Shown here piece after piece: positions 12,014-23,207 of a stretch of DNA of 64,000 nt (within the stretch, counting starts at the first letter, position 1; each line of letters begins with the position of its first letter). Origin of the DNA: Hordeum vulgare subsp. vulgare (Eukaryota > Streptophyta > Magnoliopsida > Poales > Poaceae). The notes under the pieces are model-generated. The model saw nothing but the letters and a program-made list of their open reading frames with translations. It made no database searches and was not told the DNA's origin. The stretch is from the NCBI RefSeq assembly GCF_904849725.1, contig NC_058523.1, positions 343,955,948 through 344,019,947 on the forward strand, written 5' to 3'. Made by a program: the position numbers and the translations under genes.

Positions 12014-12670
12014 TTGGCGTTACACGAACAATATGGCCCCTGGGTCTATTCACATATATTTACAAATGCTCTTAATACCTTGTTGCCATTTATTTGTTTT
12101 ATTTTTTATTTTACAATTTACAATTATGAACTATCACCCACACAACTCATTTGCTTGCAAGTAACAAGTTCAAGGGGGTTGACAACTCTCTTGCCCGCGT
12201 TGGGTGCAAGTGTGTGTTCTTTTGTGTGTAGGTGGTAAAGACGGGAAGTTGCGTGATCCTCCTATTGGTACGATAACCTTGGTTCCCACTGAGGGAAATA
12301 CTTATTTATACTTTGCTGCATCACCCCGTCCTCTTTAGTGAAAAACCCAACGCACATCACAAGTATTAGGTCTACACAAAATATATTACTAAAAACCTAA
12401 AAATATTTTTTCCCTTTATATTTTTCTATTTTATTTTATATTTCTATTATATATCTATGAGTATTTAATCCTTGCAAGTAAAGAGTTGAAGAGGCTTGAC
12501 AACGTGTTGTTTGGTTCTATGTGTGTAGGTGCTAACAATGAGAGTTTGCATGATTCTCCTATTGGTTCAATAACCTTGGTTATCAGTGAGGTAAATACTT
12601 ATCTCCACTGTGTTGCACCTCCTCTACTATTTAGGGGAAAACCCAACGCAGTTTACAAGTAGCAGTCGTC
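12014..12670 (+). repeat. Two truncated LTR 3' ends in tandem
   Basis: 12030-12380 matches the last part of a TGATACGTCTCC-type LTR (compare 14275-14612): GGCCCCTGGGTCTATTCACA, CTTGCCCGC.TTGGGTGCAA, GAGGGAAATACTTA and AACCCAACGCACATCACAAG. A second, more diverged copy of the same end lies at about 12470-12665. Neither has an LTR start, so both are fragments. Confidence 0.65.
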
Positions 12671-13087
12671 TCTCTTTTTTGTTTGTTTTCATCCGTAGTT
12701 GGATCCTGCTTTTCCGTATGATGGTTGCTATATATTGATGTATTGAGATATTAATGGTGTAGCTTATGGCGAGTGTAAGCCAATACCTTGTATTATCTTC
12801 TCTTCAGTACATTTATTTGTGAAGATATCCACCTTGTCTATGGTATTCGCTTCTATCCCCACTATGACTGTCCAGTTTCCGCGGTGATAGGACTGGATAT
12901 TGGGTGTGACATGGGTGTACTTGAAATTTCTTCATGTGCTTCACCGGCTCGAACACCCGACCTAGTCATGGCTTGGATGGAAGCTTCGTCATGGTAGTGA
13001 TGGTGGACTTATTGATTCGCTCAAGCTTTGAAGAGGCAAGAGCTGGCTCAACGAGCTTCACGTTCCGACCTCGGCCTCGAGTGCCCT
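12671..13087. other. Retroelement debris between LTR pieces
   Basis: 12660-12900 repeats 11790-12010 in the same orientation (CCGTAGT.GGA.CCTGCTTTT, CTTATGGCGAGTGTAAGCCAA). 12930-13087 is probably the continuation of the gag-protease remnant that resumes at 14613 on the other side of the solo LTR. No gene is visible. Confidence 0.4.
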
Positions 13088-14612
13088 TGATACGTCTCCA
13101 ACGAATCTATCATTTTTGGTTGTTCCATGCTATTATGTTATCATTTTATAACACTTTTATGAAGTTATCTACAAATTTATATTATTTTTGAGCACTAACC
13201 TATTGATCTAGTGCATTTTCAGGTTCGAGTACCAAACGAAGCCCAATTGACCTGAAACTTTTTTGATTTTTTTGGACCAAAACAAGACTGTGCAGCATAG
13301 GAAGAAGGCCGGGAGGCACACGAGGCCCACACAAGCCATCAGGGAGTGACCTAGGGGGCTGATGGCTTGTGGATGCCTCGTGGATCTCGCGACCCCGGTC
13401 TCTCGCTGATAAACTCCTATTTGCCCTAAAAACTTCAGAGGAGGCCCCGGAACACTTTTTACGCCCAAGTCTTTGTTCCAACGGGAGGCCATCTAGAGCT
13501 TCGTTCCGGCACTCTGCCAAAGGGGGATCGATCACGGAGGGCTTCTTCATCAACCTTGCTGCCCTCATGATGATGTGTGAGTAGTTCACCACAGTCCTAT
13601 GGGTTCATAGTAGTACCTAGATGGCATATCTCTCTCTTTGATCTTCAATACAATGATCATCGCATCTTCGCTTTGATCCATATGATGTAACTCTTTTGTA
13701 CGGTGCGTTTGTTCTGATCCGACGAATTGTGGGTTTATATTCAGATTATTCATGATAAATATTTGAGTCTCCTCTCATATGTAATATGATTCTTATGTGC
13801 ATGATTATGATAGCTTCGTAATTCTCTCCGATCTATTGAAATAGTTTGGCCAACTAGATTGATATTTCTTCGGTGGGATTGGTGCATTGTAGTAGGTTCA
13901 ACCTCGCGAGTTTCTATATCCCAGTGACAGAAGGGGAAAAGTTGTGTCTTTGTGTTGCTGCTACTAAGGGTAAAACAGTGGGGTTTATTCATATTAGTTG
14001 AGTTTACTTTACTACATCATGTCATCTTACTCCAAGCATTACTTCGTTTGTCATGAGCTTAATAGATAGATGCAAGCATAGAAGTGCTCTTGAAGTGAAT
14101 TAATAGTAATAGGTGCACGCAGGAGTCAGCCTATTTGTTTATGGATGTGATGCCTATATTTACATGATTATTTCCATGAAAATCGCATACCTATCTGCTC
14201 TTCTATCAATTGCCCAATAGTAATTTGTCTACTCACCGTATGCTTATTTTCATGAGAGATGCCACTAGGGAAAGCTATGGTCCCCGGGTCTATTCACAAC
14301 ATATTGCTAAAACCTCCAATACCTTGCTGCCATTTATTTGCTTTAATTTTATTTTGTATTTTATTATTATCTACAATTATCTACACACCTCATTCGCTTG
14401 CAAATAATGAGACCAAGGGGATTGACAACCCTCTTGCCCGCCTTGGGTGCAACTGTTTGTTCTTTTGTGTGCAACCGCTCGATACAGTTGTGGTTGATAT
14501 TCCTATTGGTTAGATAAACCTTGGTTTCATAAATGAGAGAAATACTTACCCACTTTGTGCTGCGATAACCCGTTCCTCTTCATGGAAAACCCAACGCACA
14601 TCACAAGTATCA
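13088..14612 (+). repeat. Solo gypsy LTR with near-perfect TSD
   Basis: It starts TGATACGTCTCCAACG at 13088 and ends CACATCACAAGTATCA at 14612, about 1.5 kb, with TG...CA ends. The flanks are GCCCT (13083-13087) and TCCCT (14613-14617), a 5-bp duplication with one mismatch. No PBS follows and no PPT precedes, so this is a solo LTR left by LTR-LTR recombination. It sits inside an older gypsy gag/protease remnant. Confidence 0.82.
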
Positions 14613-15377
14613 TCCCTCTCCATGGTTTTGTGGGATGTAATCTTTCCATCATGGTGTGTCATCTTTAGCTGAAGGTATGCATATGATGGTAATGCCATGA
14701 ATCGGGTGTATGCCATCTTGCCGAGGATCACATTGTAGCCATTTCAGAATGCAGCGACCTCGAAATGAATCATTTTTTATCTGAAGTTTTTTGCATCTCC
14801 GAAGATCACTTCGATTTCCAACAGACCGAGAGGGTGTACTAGTCGGTTCGGTATGAATCCTTGGAAACTGGTGGGTGAAGGCTCAAGGCCTTAGGGAGAG
14901 ATCCCCATTTAAGCCAAGGTATCGGGGAATATGATGTTGAGGTCGCTATCACCGTCCATCAAGACCTATGGGAGGTGGAAACCCCTTACCATCGGATCCA
15001 CTACCAAGGTCTACTTGCCAGGGTTGGAGGTGTAAACTGGGTGGTCCTTGCTACTGAAGGTGATCATGGCATCAGACCACCCCATCAACTTGATTGGAGT
15101 TGGCTCTATCACGTAGATCGCTCACTGGGTGTGCTTTTGGGCCCGACGTTTTTCTGCAACCGGAAACGTCATGTTGATGGCGATGATTGGGAGGGCTCGA
15201 GGGTTGATGAAGATCCAGGCTTTTTGCGTTGAGCAGCAGCCCATGCATACCTTTTCGGCACTCAGGTTGGGTTGGCGTGGATTGTAGTGGTATCACCATG
15301 CTTGTCAAACAAGAACTCAATCTTTCTGAAGTGTATTTAGTTGATGAAGTGATGGGTTGACACATCATAGAGCAGCC
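14613..15377 (-). pseudogene. Gypsy gag/aspartic protease remnant (second gypsy group)
   Basis: Minus-strand frames give VLMDGDSDLNIIFPDTLA (protease active site; in related elements D-G-G/S), then GLEPSPTSFQGFIPNRL, EIEVIFGDAKNF and AYTRFMALPSYAYLQLKM, which is the end of the protease domain in the large plant gypsy group. Several stops and shifts break it. The right end at 15377 joins abruptly to a Copia-type LTR fragment, probably through a deletion. Confidence 0.7.
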
Positions 15378-16171
15378 CTAATCTCCGTTGGGCCGGTGTG
15401 GAGGCACAATGCTGCCCAATATGCCACTAAGGCCACCGTAATCTCCTCACGCCCGCGCACAATGCAAGATGTCTTGATTCCACTAAGGGACCCTTGAGGG
15501 CGGTCACCGAACCCGTACAAATGGCAACCCTTGGGGGCGGTCATCAGTACCCGTACAACTTGCCCGGTACAATCTCCACAACCTAATTGGAGACCCCGAC
15601 GCTTGCCCGGATCTTTACACCACAATGATTGAGCTCCGAGACACCACCAAGCTTCTAGGACGCCAAAGCATCCACGAAGAACACTATCTAGGGTACTAAG
15701 TACCAAACGGTAATAAGCTTCTCAACTTCTCACTTCCACGTATCACTGTGGAGAACTCAAACCGATGCAACTAATGCAATGGAAAGAACACACAAAGTGG
15801 TAAAGTCCCTCACACTCAAATCCCTCCACAACAACAAAAGCTATGGAAATATGAGAGGAATAAAAAGGAGCTCGCAAAGAACTCCAAGATCTAGATCCAA
15901 GGGTTTCCCCTCGCATAAAGGAGAAAGTGATTGGTGGAGATGTGGATCTAGATCTCCTCTCTCTTTTCCCTCAGGAACTAGCAAGGATCATTGGCGGGAT
16001 TGAGAGTTAGCAAGCTCTAAGAAGGTTAACAATGGGGGAAGAACACGAGCTCAACTAATAAGAAAACACAAAGGGCGAAGAAGGACCCCTTTATATAGTG
16101 GGGGAAAGAATCAGACCGCTACTCCCACTTACAGCCCGAGCACAGCGGTACTACCGCTGCCCCCAACAGTA
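15378..16171 (-). repeat. 3' LTR of the Copia-like element, distal part
   Basis: It matches 38611-39407 (CTAATCTCCGTTGG..., CAACCCTTGGGGGCGGTCA, CCTAATTGGAGACCCCGACG). It stops at 16171 where TGATACATCTCC of the inserted gypsy element begins. The last five bases, CAGTA (16167-16171), are the left TSD. Confidence 0.88.
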
Positions 16172-16353
16172 TGATACATCTCCAACGTATCTATAATTTT
16201 TGATGGTTTCATGCTATTATCTTGTCAAACTTTGGATGTTTTGCATGCCTTATATATATTTTTTGGGACTAACTTACTAACTCAGTGCCAAGTGTCAGTT
16301 CCTGTTTTTTCCATGTTTTTGACCCCTTTCAGAGGAGATTTTGAAACGGAGTC
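16172..16353 (+). repeat. 5' LTR of the plus-strand gypsy element, first part
   Basis: It begins TGATACATCTCCAACG and matches 29622 onward to ...GAAACGGAGTC. It is interrupted at 16353 by the inner element. The last five bases, GAGTC (16349-16353), are repeated at 23203-23207. Confidence 0.9.
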
Positions 16354-17981
16354 TGCTACTGCAACAAAAGACCTTCCAACAACGCCAGAAATAGGCACAT
16401 CGAGGGAGAATACTTGGCTTGATCTTTCTGCTGCGGCTACGCCTTAAGGGACTTCCTAGGCAAGTATGCAAAGGATTTCCCCCGTGGCCTTGGAGCCTTG
16501 CGTTGGTGTTCCCTCGAAGCGGAAAGGGTGATGTAGCGTAGCGGTGGTAAGTATTTCCCTCAGTTTGAGAACCAAGGTATCAATCCAGTGGAGGAGTATC
16601 TCAAGATCCTGCACAAACACAAAAACTTGCTCCCAACACTATGAAGGGGTTGTTAATCCCTTATAGATTGTTTGCCAAGTGAGAACTGAACGCAACAAAG
16701 TAACAAAGCAAAGTAAAAGCGGAGATGTAAACGATGGATGTGAATAGACCCGGGGGCCGTAGTGTTTACTAGTGGCTTCTCTCATGAAAGCAAGTAGACG
16801 GTGGGTGAACAAATTACTGTTGAGCAATTGATAGAACCGCGCAAAGTCGTGACGATATCTATGCAATGTTTATTTCTATAGGCATCACGTCCAAAACAAG
16901 TAGACCGATACTGTCTGCATCTACTACTATTACTCCACACGTCGACCGCTATCCAGCATGCATCTAGTGTATTAAGTCCATAAGAACATAATAACGCCTT
17001 AAGCAAGATGACATGATGTAGAGGGATAATCTCAAACCAATGATAAAAACCCCATCTTTTTACCCTTGATGGCAACTACTTGATATGTGCCTTGCTGCCC
17101 CTACTGTCACTGGGAAAGGTCACCACATGGCAGAGCCCAAAACCAAGCACTTCTCCCATTGCAAGAATCATAGATCTAATTGGCCAAACAAAACCCAAGA
17201 CTCAGAGAGACTTACAAGGATATCAAATCATGCATATAAGAAATCAGCAAAAGTCTCAAATATATATCATATATAATCTGATCACAAATCCATAATTCAT
17301 TGGATCTCGACAAACACACCGCCAAAGAAGATTACATCGGATAGATCTCCATGAAGATCATGGAGAACTTTGTATTGAAGATCCAAGAGAGAGAAGAAGC
17401 CATCTAGCTACTAACTCTGGAACCGTAGGTCTGAAGTGAACTACTCACGAGTCATTGGAGGTGCGATGATGATGATGAAGAAGCCCTCCAACTCCAAAGT
17501 CCCCTCCAGTAGGGTGCCGGGAAGGGTCTCCAGATGAGATCTCACGGAAACGGAAGCTTGCGGCGGCGGAAAAGTATTTTCGAGGCTCCCCTGATTTTTT
17601 GCAGAATATTTGGGAATTTATAGGCCAAGGATATAGGTCAGGGGGAGGCCAGGGAGGCCACAAGCCTGCCCACCACCGCCTCCCGCCCTCGTGGCAGAGT
17701 GGGGGCTTGTGGGCTCCCTGGAGCCCACCTGTCTTGGACCAAAGGACCCCTGATCTTCTTCCGTTCGGGAAAAAATCATTTCGGGGGTTTTCTGCCATTT
17801 GGACTACGTTCCAAATTCAGATCTGAAAAGAGTCAAAAAAACGGAAAAAACAGGAACTGGCACTTGGCACTGAATTAATAAGTTAGTCCCAAAAAGATAT
17901 AAAAGGTACATAAAACAACCAAAGAAGACAAGATAACAGCGTGAAACCATCAAAAATTATAGATACGTTTGAGACGTATCA
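16354..17981 (-). repeat. 3' LTR of the inner gypsy element
   Basis: On the plus strand it runs TGCTACTGCAAC...GAGACGTATCA, 1628 bases. Against 21577-23202 I count about 17 differences in the first 340 or so aligned bases; the rest looks more similar. Confidence 0.92.
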
Positions 17982-20653
17982 AGCATCCCCAAGCTTAACT
18001 CCTGCTCGTCCTCGAGTAGGGAAGTGATAAGAATGAATTTTTGATGCTTTCATGCTACCTAGCATAGGTGTCCTTTGTAATTACTCTTATGTGACGTGAA
18101 TGTTCAGATCCATTAGATTCAAAACAATAGTTTGCTATTGACATGGAAACAATAATAATTCAAGCAAACTAGCAAAGTAATCATGAACTTCCAAAATAAC
18201 AAGGCCAAAAGAAAGTTATCCCTACAAAAGCATATAGTCTGGCTATGCTATATCATCATTGCACAACGAATTTAAATCATGCACAACCCCGGTATTGGAC
18301 AAGTAATTGTTTCACACGTTTACTTTCTCAAACCTTTTCAACTCTCACGCAATACATGAGTGTGAGCCGTGGTTATAAAACTATAGATGGTGTGGAATGT
18401 AGTGGAGGTTGCAAGACAAAAAAGAGAAGATAGTTACATTAACTAGGCATATCAATGAGCTGTGGAGATGCTCATCAATAGATATCAATGTGAATGAGTA
18501 GGGATTTCCATACAATTGATGCACTAGAGCTATGAGTATGTGAAAGCTCTTAAAGAAAACTAGTTGGTGTGCATCCAACTTGCTTGCTCACAAAGACCTA
18601 AGGAAATTTTGAGGAAGCCTATCATAGGAATATACAAGCCAAGTTATATAATGAAAAATTCCCACTAGCTATATGGTGGTGACAAAACAAGAGACTCTCA
18701 ATCATGAAGATCATGGTGCTTAATATGCACAAGTGTGGAAAAAGTGGTAGCATTGTCTCTTCTCTCTTTTTCTCTCATTTTTTTTATTTTGGTGGGCTCT
18801 TTGGCCTCTTTTTTTTGGTGCGCTTCTTTGGCCTCTTTTACTTCCTCACATGGGACAATGCTCCATTAATGATGATCATCACACTTTCAACTCAAAACTT
18901 AGAGCAATTATGACTCTATATGGAATGCCTTCGGTAGTGTACCGTGGCAATGATCTAGCATGGCATAGACATCAATGGAAACATCATGCTATCTATCTTA
19001 CGATCATGCAATGACAATGTAGACGTGGTGGCACATGTCATGGTGGTAGTTGCATGGCAATATATCTCGGAATGACTTTGAAAAATCCATAGTAGGTAGG
19101 TATGGTGGCTGTTTTGAGGGAGGCTAATGGTGGGTTTTGTGCACCGACGAAAGTTGCACGGCACTAAAGAAGATAGTGATGGTGGAAGGTGAAAGTGCAT
19201 CTAAACCATGGACTCAACATTAGTCATGAAGAACTCATATACTTGTTGCAAAAGTTTTATTAGTAATTGAAACAAAACATTCAACGCATACTCCTAGGGG
19301 AAGGGTTGGTAGGTATAAACCATCGCGCGGTCCCGACCGCCATGCAAAGGATGACAATCAATAGACTAATCATGCTCAGATTTCATCACATAGCGGTTCA
19401 CCATACGTGCATGCTACGGGAATCACTAACTTCAACACAAGTATTTCTAGATCCACAACACCTTACTAGCATGACTTTAATATTACCATAACCAGAACTC
19501 AAAACTAATTGAGACGAATCAAACTTCTCTAACTATTCAATGCACATGAAGGTGGAAGTTTTCGTATCCCTTTGGATAACTACCCCTTTTGAGACTACTT
19601 TCAAAGCATAGATCAACTACAAAGCCACGTACCGCTGTGCTCTAAAAGATATAAGTGAAGCACACAGAGCAAAAGTATCTAGCTCAAAAGATATAAGTGA
19701 AGCACATGTGAGATGAATTGTCTACAAAAAGATATAAGTGAAGCTCGACAAAATCACGGTGTGTGCATGTCTCTCTCTCTAGGTGTGCAGCAAGGATGAT
19801 TGTGACACAACAAAAATAAAAGATTCCTACGGTACAAGACTCTCCAAGCAAAAACACATAACATGTGGTGAATAAAAATATAGCCCCAAGTAACGTTACT
19901 GATGGATTGAAGACGAGAGAGGGGATGCCTTCCCAGGGCATCCCCAAGCTTAGGCTTTTATGGCATCCTTGAATCTCTTGGGGTTCCTTGGGAATCCCCA
20001 AGCTTGAGCTCTTTCCACTCTTTATCTCTTTGTCCATAAGAACTTCACCCAAAACTTGAAAACTTCACAACACGAAACTTAAACAGAAACTCGTGATAAC
20101 ATTAGTACAAGAAAGCAAACCACCATTTCCTTAGGTATTGTAGCAACCTTAAATTATACTTGTGCTGATTTTGGGTTACTGTACTTTCAATATTCCATGG
20201 CTAATACCCCCCGATACTATCCATAGTTTCATCAAAATAAGCAACCAACACAACAAAAACAGAATCTGTTAACAGCAGACCAGTCTGTAGCAATATGTAT
20301 ATTTCGTATACCTATGGTACTTCAAAAATTCTGAAAACTTACGACAGTCTGAAGAATTTGCGTAGAAATCAGCAGCAAAAAGAATCAACTCAAAATCTCT
20401 TACAAAAGAAAAATTAAAATTCTTTTGTTAGCAGAAAGTTTCTGTCTTTTCCAGCATGACCAAATGATCATCCCCAAGATTAATCATAACGGTTTTGCTT
20501 GGCACAAACACAAAAAGAAACACAAAAACACAATCATAACAGAATTATGAAAGTGTGGGAAACACAAAACAGAAAGAAAAATGATAGATTTGTTGGGTTG
20601 CCTCCCAACAAGCGCTTTTGTTTAACGCCCTTAGCTAGGCAAAAGTGATGGAA
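17982..20653 (-). other. 3' untranslated region of the inner gypsy element
   Basis: Non-coding. It carries the PPT (minus AAGCTTGGGGATGC, about 17983-17997), CTCGAGGACGAGCAGG and a T/C-rich tract (18755-18840). It also has three GTGCTTCACTTATATCTTTT motifs (19644, 19686, 19727) at 41-42 base spacing and two hairpins (19921-19945, about 19979-19998). Confidence 0.8.
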
Positions 20654-21337
20654 TCACGTATAGTCATCTTTGGTGCTCAAACCATAGGTAGTGTGATCAT
20701 TTACCATCTTATGGTTTTCGTCTTTATTAGATGACTCACCACTAGCTTTAGGAACAAAAACAGGCTTGACGGTCTTTTTGAGAGTAAGATTTGGAGTATT
20801 TTGCACAACGGCAAAAGCGGAACCCAAGTTGGTTATGACATCTTCTAATTTGCCAATTCTAAAAGAATCATTAACTATAAGTTCCTTCTCCTTTAATTTT
20901 TTCAAAAAGTTCCCCACTTTGGATCCGTACTGAGAAATTTGATTGTGGATCTTTCTATCCAAACCCTCAATAAGTTTAACTCTGGCAATTTTGTTTTCAA
21001 TAGCGTCAAGCCTTTGCATCACGTGTTCCAAGGTCAAGATAGGTTCATTAACCATGAGCGGGGGTGAGCCTACCAAATTAATGATAGCTCTATAGGAGTC
21101 AACAGTATGGCTCCCTAAAAAGTTCCCGCCTACAATGGTATCAAGGATATACCTATTCCAAGGAGAAATTCCAACATAGAAACTATGAAGGAGGACGGTA
21201 GTGGATTGCTTATGAGTAGATCTACTTTGAGCATTGCAAATCCTGTACCAAGCGTCCTTCAAATTTTCTTCCTCATTGTGCCTGAAATTGAGAACTTCAT
21301 TTTCAGGGGTGTCGTTTGGAGTGTTGGGTCTAGCCAT
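20654..21337 (-). CDS. Gag-like protein of a non-autonomous gypsy element, intact 227 codons
   Basis: It begins MARPNTPNDTPENEVLNFRH and has an intact frame. WYRICNAQSRSTHKQSTTV and LHSFYVGISPWNRYILDTIV resemble the middle of plant gypsy gag, where LLHNFYVGL-type sequence is common. A helical segment with heptad-like Leu/Ile follows (LEHVMQRLDAIENKIA, SKVGNFLKKLKEKEL). The C-terminus TTYGLSTKDDYT is nearly the same as the end of the gag-protease frame of the host element (NGLSTKDDDT), and the same untranslated sequence follows. The likely origin is deletion of a gag-protease ORF with its last codons kept. It may supply or bind capsid; its function is inferred. Confidence 0.72.
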   Translation of the reverse strand: MARPNTPNDTPENEVLNFRHNEEENLKDAWYRICNAQSRSTHKQSTTVLLHSFYVGISPWNRYILDTIVGGNFLGSHTVDSYRAIINLVGSPPLMVNEPILTLEHVMQRLDAIENKIARVKLIEGLDRKIHNQISQYGSKVGNFLKKLKEKELIVNDSFRIGKLEDVITNLGSAFAVVQNTPNLTLKKTVKPVFVPKASGESSNKDENHKMVNDHTTYGLSTKDDYT

Positions 21338-21548
21338 TGATGGACTATCTCACACACAAACGAGCAGGAAGAGAGAGTGAAACGGGCAAAAGAAAACAAC
21401 AAAAAGGCAAAAGAAAATGGTGAAGGAGAAAGGCAAATGAAAACAGCAAATGTGAAGTGGGGGAGAGGAAAATGAGAGGCAACTGGCAACAAAAGTAAAT
21501 GCAAGAGAAGAGTTTGTGAGACCTACTTGGATAGATCTTGATCTCTCC

Positions 21549-21566
21549 TCCCCGGCAACGGCGCCA
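21549..21566 (-). other. Primer-binding site of the inner gypsy element
   Basis: The minus strand reads TGGCGCCGTTGCCGGGGA, 10 bases inside the LTR end, identical to the PBS of its host element. Confidence 0.85.
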
Positions 21567-21576
21567 GAAATACTTC

Positions 21577-23202
21577 TGCTACTGCAACAAAATACCTTCC
21601 AACGCCGCCAGAAATAGGCACGTCGATGGGAGAATACTTGGCTTGATCTTTCTGCTGCGGCTACACCTTAAGGGACTTCCTAGGAAAGTATGCAAAGGAT
21701 TTCCCCCGTGGCCTTGGAGCCTTGCAATGGTGTTCTCTCGAAGCGGAAAGGGTGATGTAGCGTAGCGGTGGTAAGTATTTCCCTTAGTTTGAGAACCAAG
21801 GTATCAATCTAGTGGAGGAGTATCTCAAGATCCAGCACAAACACAAAAACTTGCTCCCAACGCTATGAAGGGGTTGTCAATCCCTTATAGATTGTTTGCC
21901 GAGTGAGAACTGAAAGCAACAAAGTAACAAAGCAAAGTAAAAGCGGAGATGTAAACGATGGATGTGAATAGACCCGGGGGCCATAGTGTTTACTAGTGGC
22001 TTCACTCATGAAAGCAAGTAGATGGTGGGTGAACAAATTACTGTCGAGCAATTGATAGAACCGCGCAAAGTCATGACGATATCTATGCAATGATTATTTC
22101 TATAGGCATCACGTCCAAAACAAGTAGACCGATACTGTCTGCATCTACTACTATTACTCCACGCGTCGACCGCTATCCAGCATGCATCTAGTGTATTAAG
22201 TCCATAAGAATAGAGTAACGCCTTAAGCAAGATGACATGATGTAGAGTGATAATCTCAAACCAATGATAAAAACCCATCTTTTTAACCTTGATGGCAACT
22301 ACTTGATGTGTGCCTTGCTGCCCCTATTGTCACTGGGAAAGGTCACCACATGGCAGAACCCAAAACCAAGCACTTCTCCCATTGCAAGAATCATAGATCT
22401 AATTGGCCAAACAAAACCCAAGACTCGGAGAGACTTACAAGGATATCAAATCGTGCATATAAGAAATCAGCAAAGACTCAAATATGTATCATAGATAATC
22501 TGATCATAAATCCACAATTCATCGGATCTCGACAAACACACCACCAAAGAAGATTACATCGGATAGATCTCCATGACGATCATGGAGAACTTTGTATTGA
22601 AGATCCAAGAGAGAGAAGAAGCCATCTAGCTACTAACTACTGACCCGTAGGTCTGAAGTGAACTACTCACGAGTCATTGGAGGGGCGATGATGATGATGA
22701 AGAAGCCCTCCAACTCCAAAGTCCCCTCGGGTAGGGTGTCGGGATGGGTCTCGAGATGAGATCTCGCGGAAACGGAAGCTTGCGGTGGCGAAAAAGTATT
22801 TTCGAGACTCCCATGATTTTTTGCGGAATATTTGGGAATTTATAGGCCAAAGATCTAGGTCAGGGGGCGGCCAGGGAGGCCACAAGCCTGCCCACCGCCG
22901 CCTCCCCCTGGTGGCGAAGTGGGGGCTTGTGGGCTCCCTGGAGCCCACCTGGCTTGGCACAAAGGCCCCTTGATCTTCTTCCGTTCGGGAAAAAATCATT
23001 TCGGGGTTTTTCTTCTCTTTGGACTCCATTCCAAAATCAGATCTGAAAAGAGTCAAAAACACGGAAAAAACAGGAACTGGCACTCGACATTGAATTAATA
23101 AGTTAGTCCCAAAAAAGATATAAAAGGTACATAAAACAACCAAAGAAGACAAGATAACAACGTGAAACCATCAAAAATTATAGATACGTTTGAGACGTAT
23201 TA
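21577..23202 (-). repeat. 5' LTR of the inner gypsy element
   Basis: 1626 bases. Its outer end reads TAATACGTCTC on the minus strand, one change from the usual TGATACGTCTC. Near its inner end it has a PBS-like copy (minus TATTTCTGGCGGCGTTGG, about 21600-21617). Confidence 0.92.
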
Positions 23203-23207
23203 GAGTC

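Larger units (their letters stand above)
16354..23202 (-). mobile_element. Non-autonomous gypsy element (gag-only), complete, inside an LTR
   Basis: Reading leftward: 5' LTR 23202-21577, PBS 21566-21549, gag 21337-20654, 3' untranslated region, PPT about 17997-17983 and 3' LTR 17981-16354. It is flanked by a perfect GAGTC duplication (16349-16353, 23203-23207). Both LTRs are about 1.63 kb. It has one open gag frame and nothing resembling protease, RT or integrase. It lies in the opposite orientation to its host element. Confidence 0.93.

Noticed and set aside
15365..15706. 113-codon minus-strand frame and its copy at 38457-38693
   Set aside because: Both lie within the Copia-like LTR and match as LTR sequence; not a protein family.
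18745..18850. T/C-rich tract as a poly(A) tail of a reverse-strand SINE
   Set aside because: The same purine/pyrimidine tract is part of the 3' region of the related element (28747-28850).
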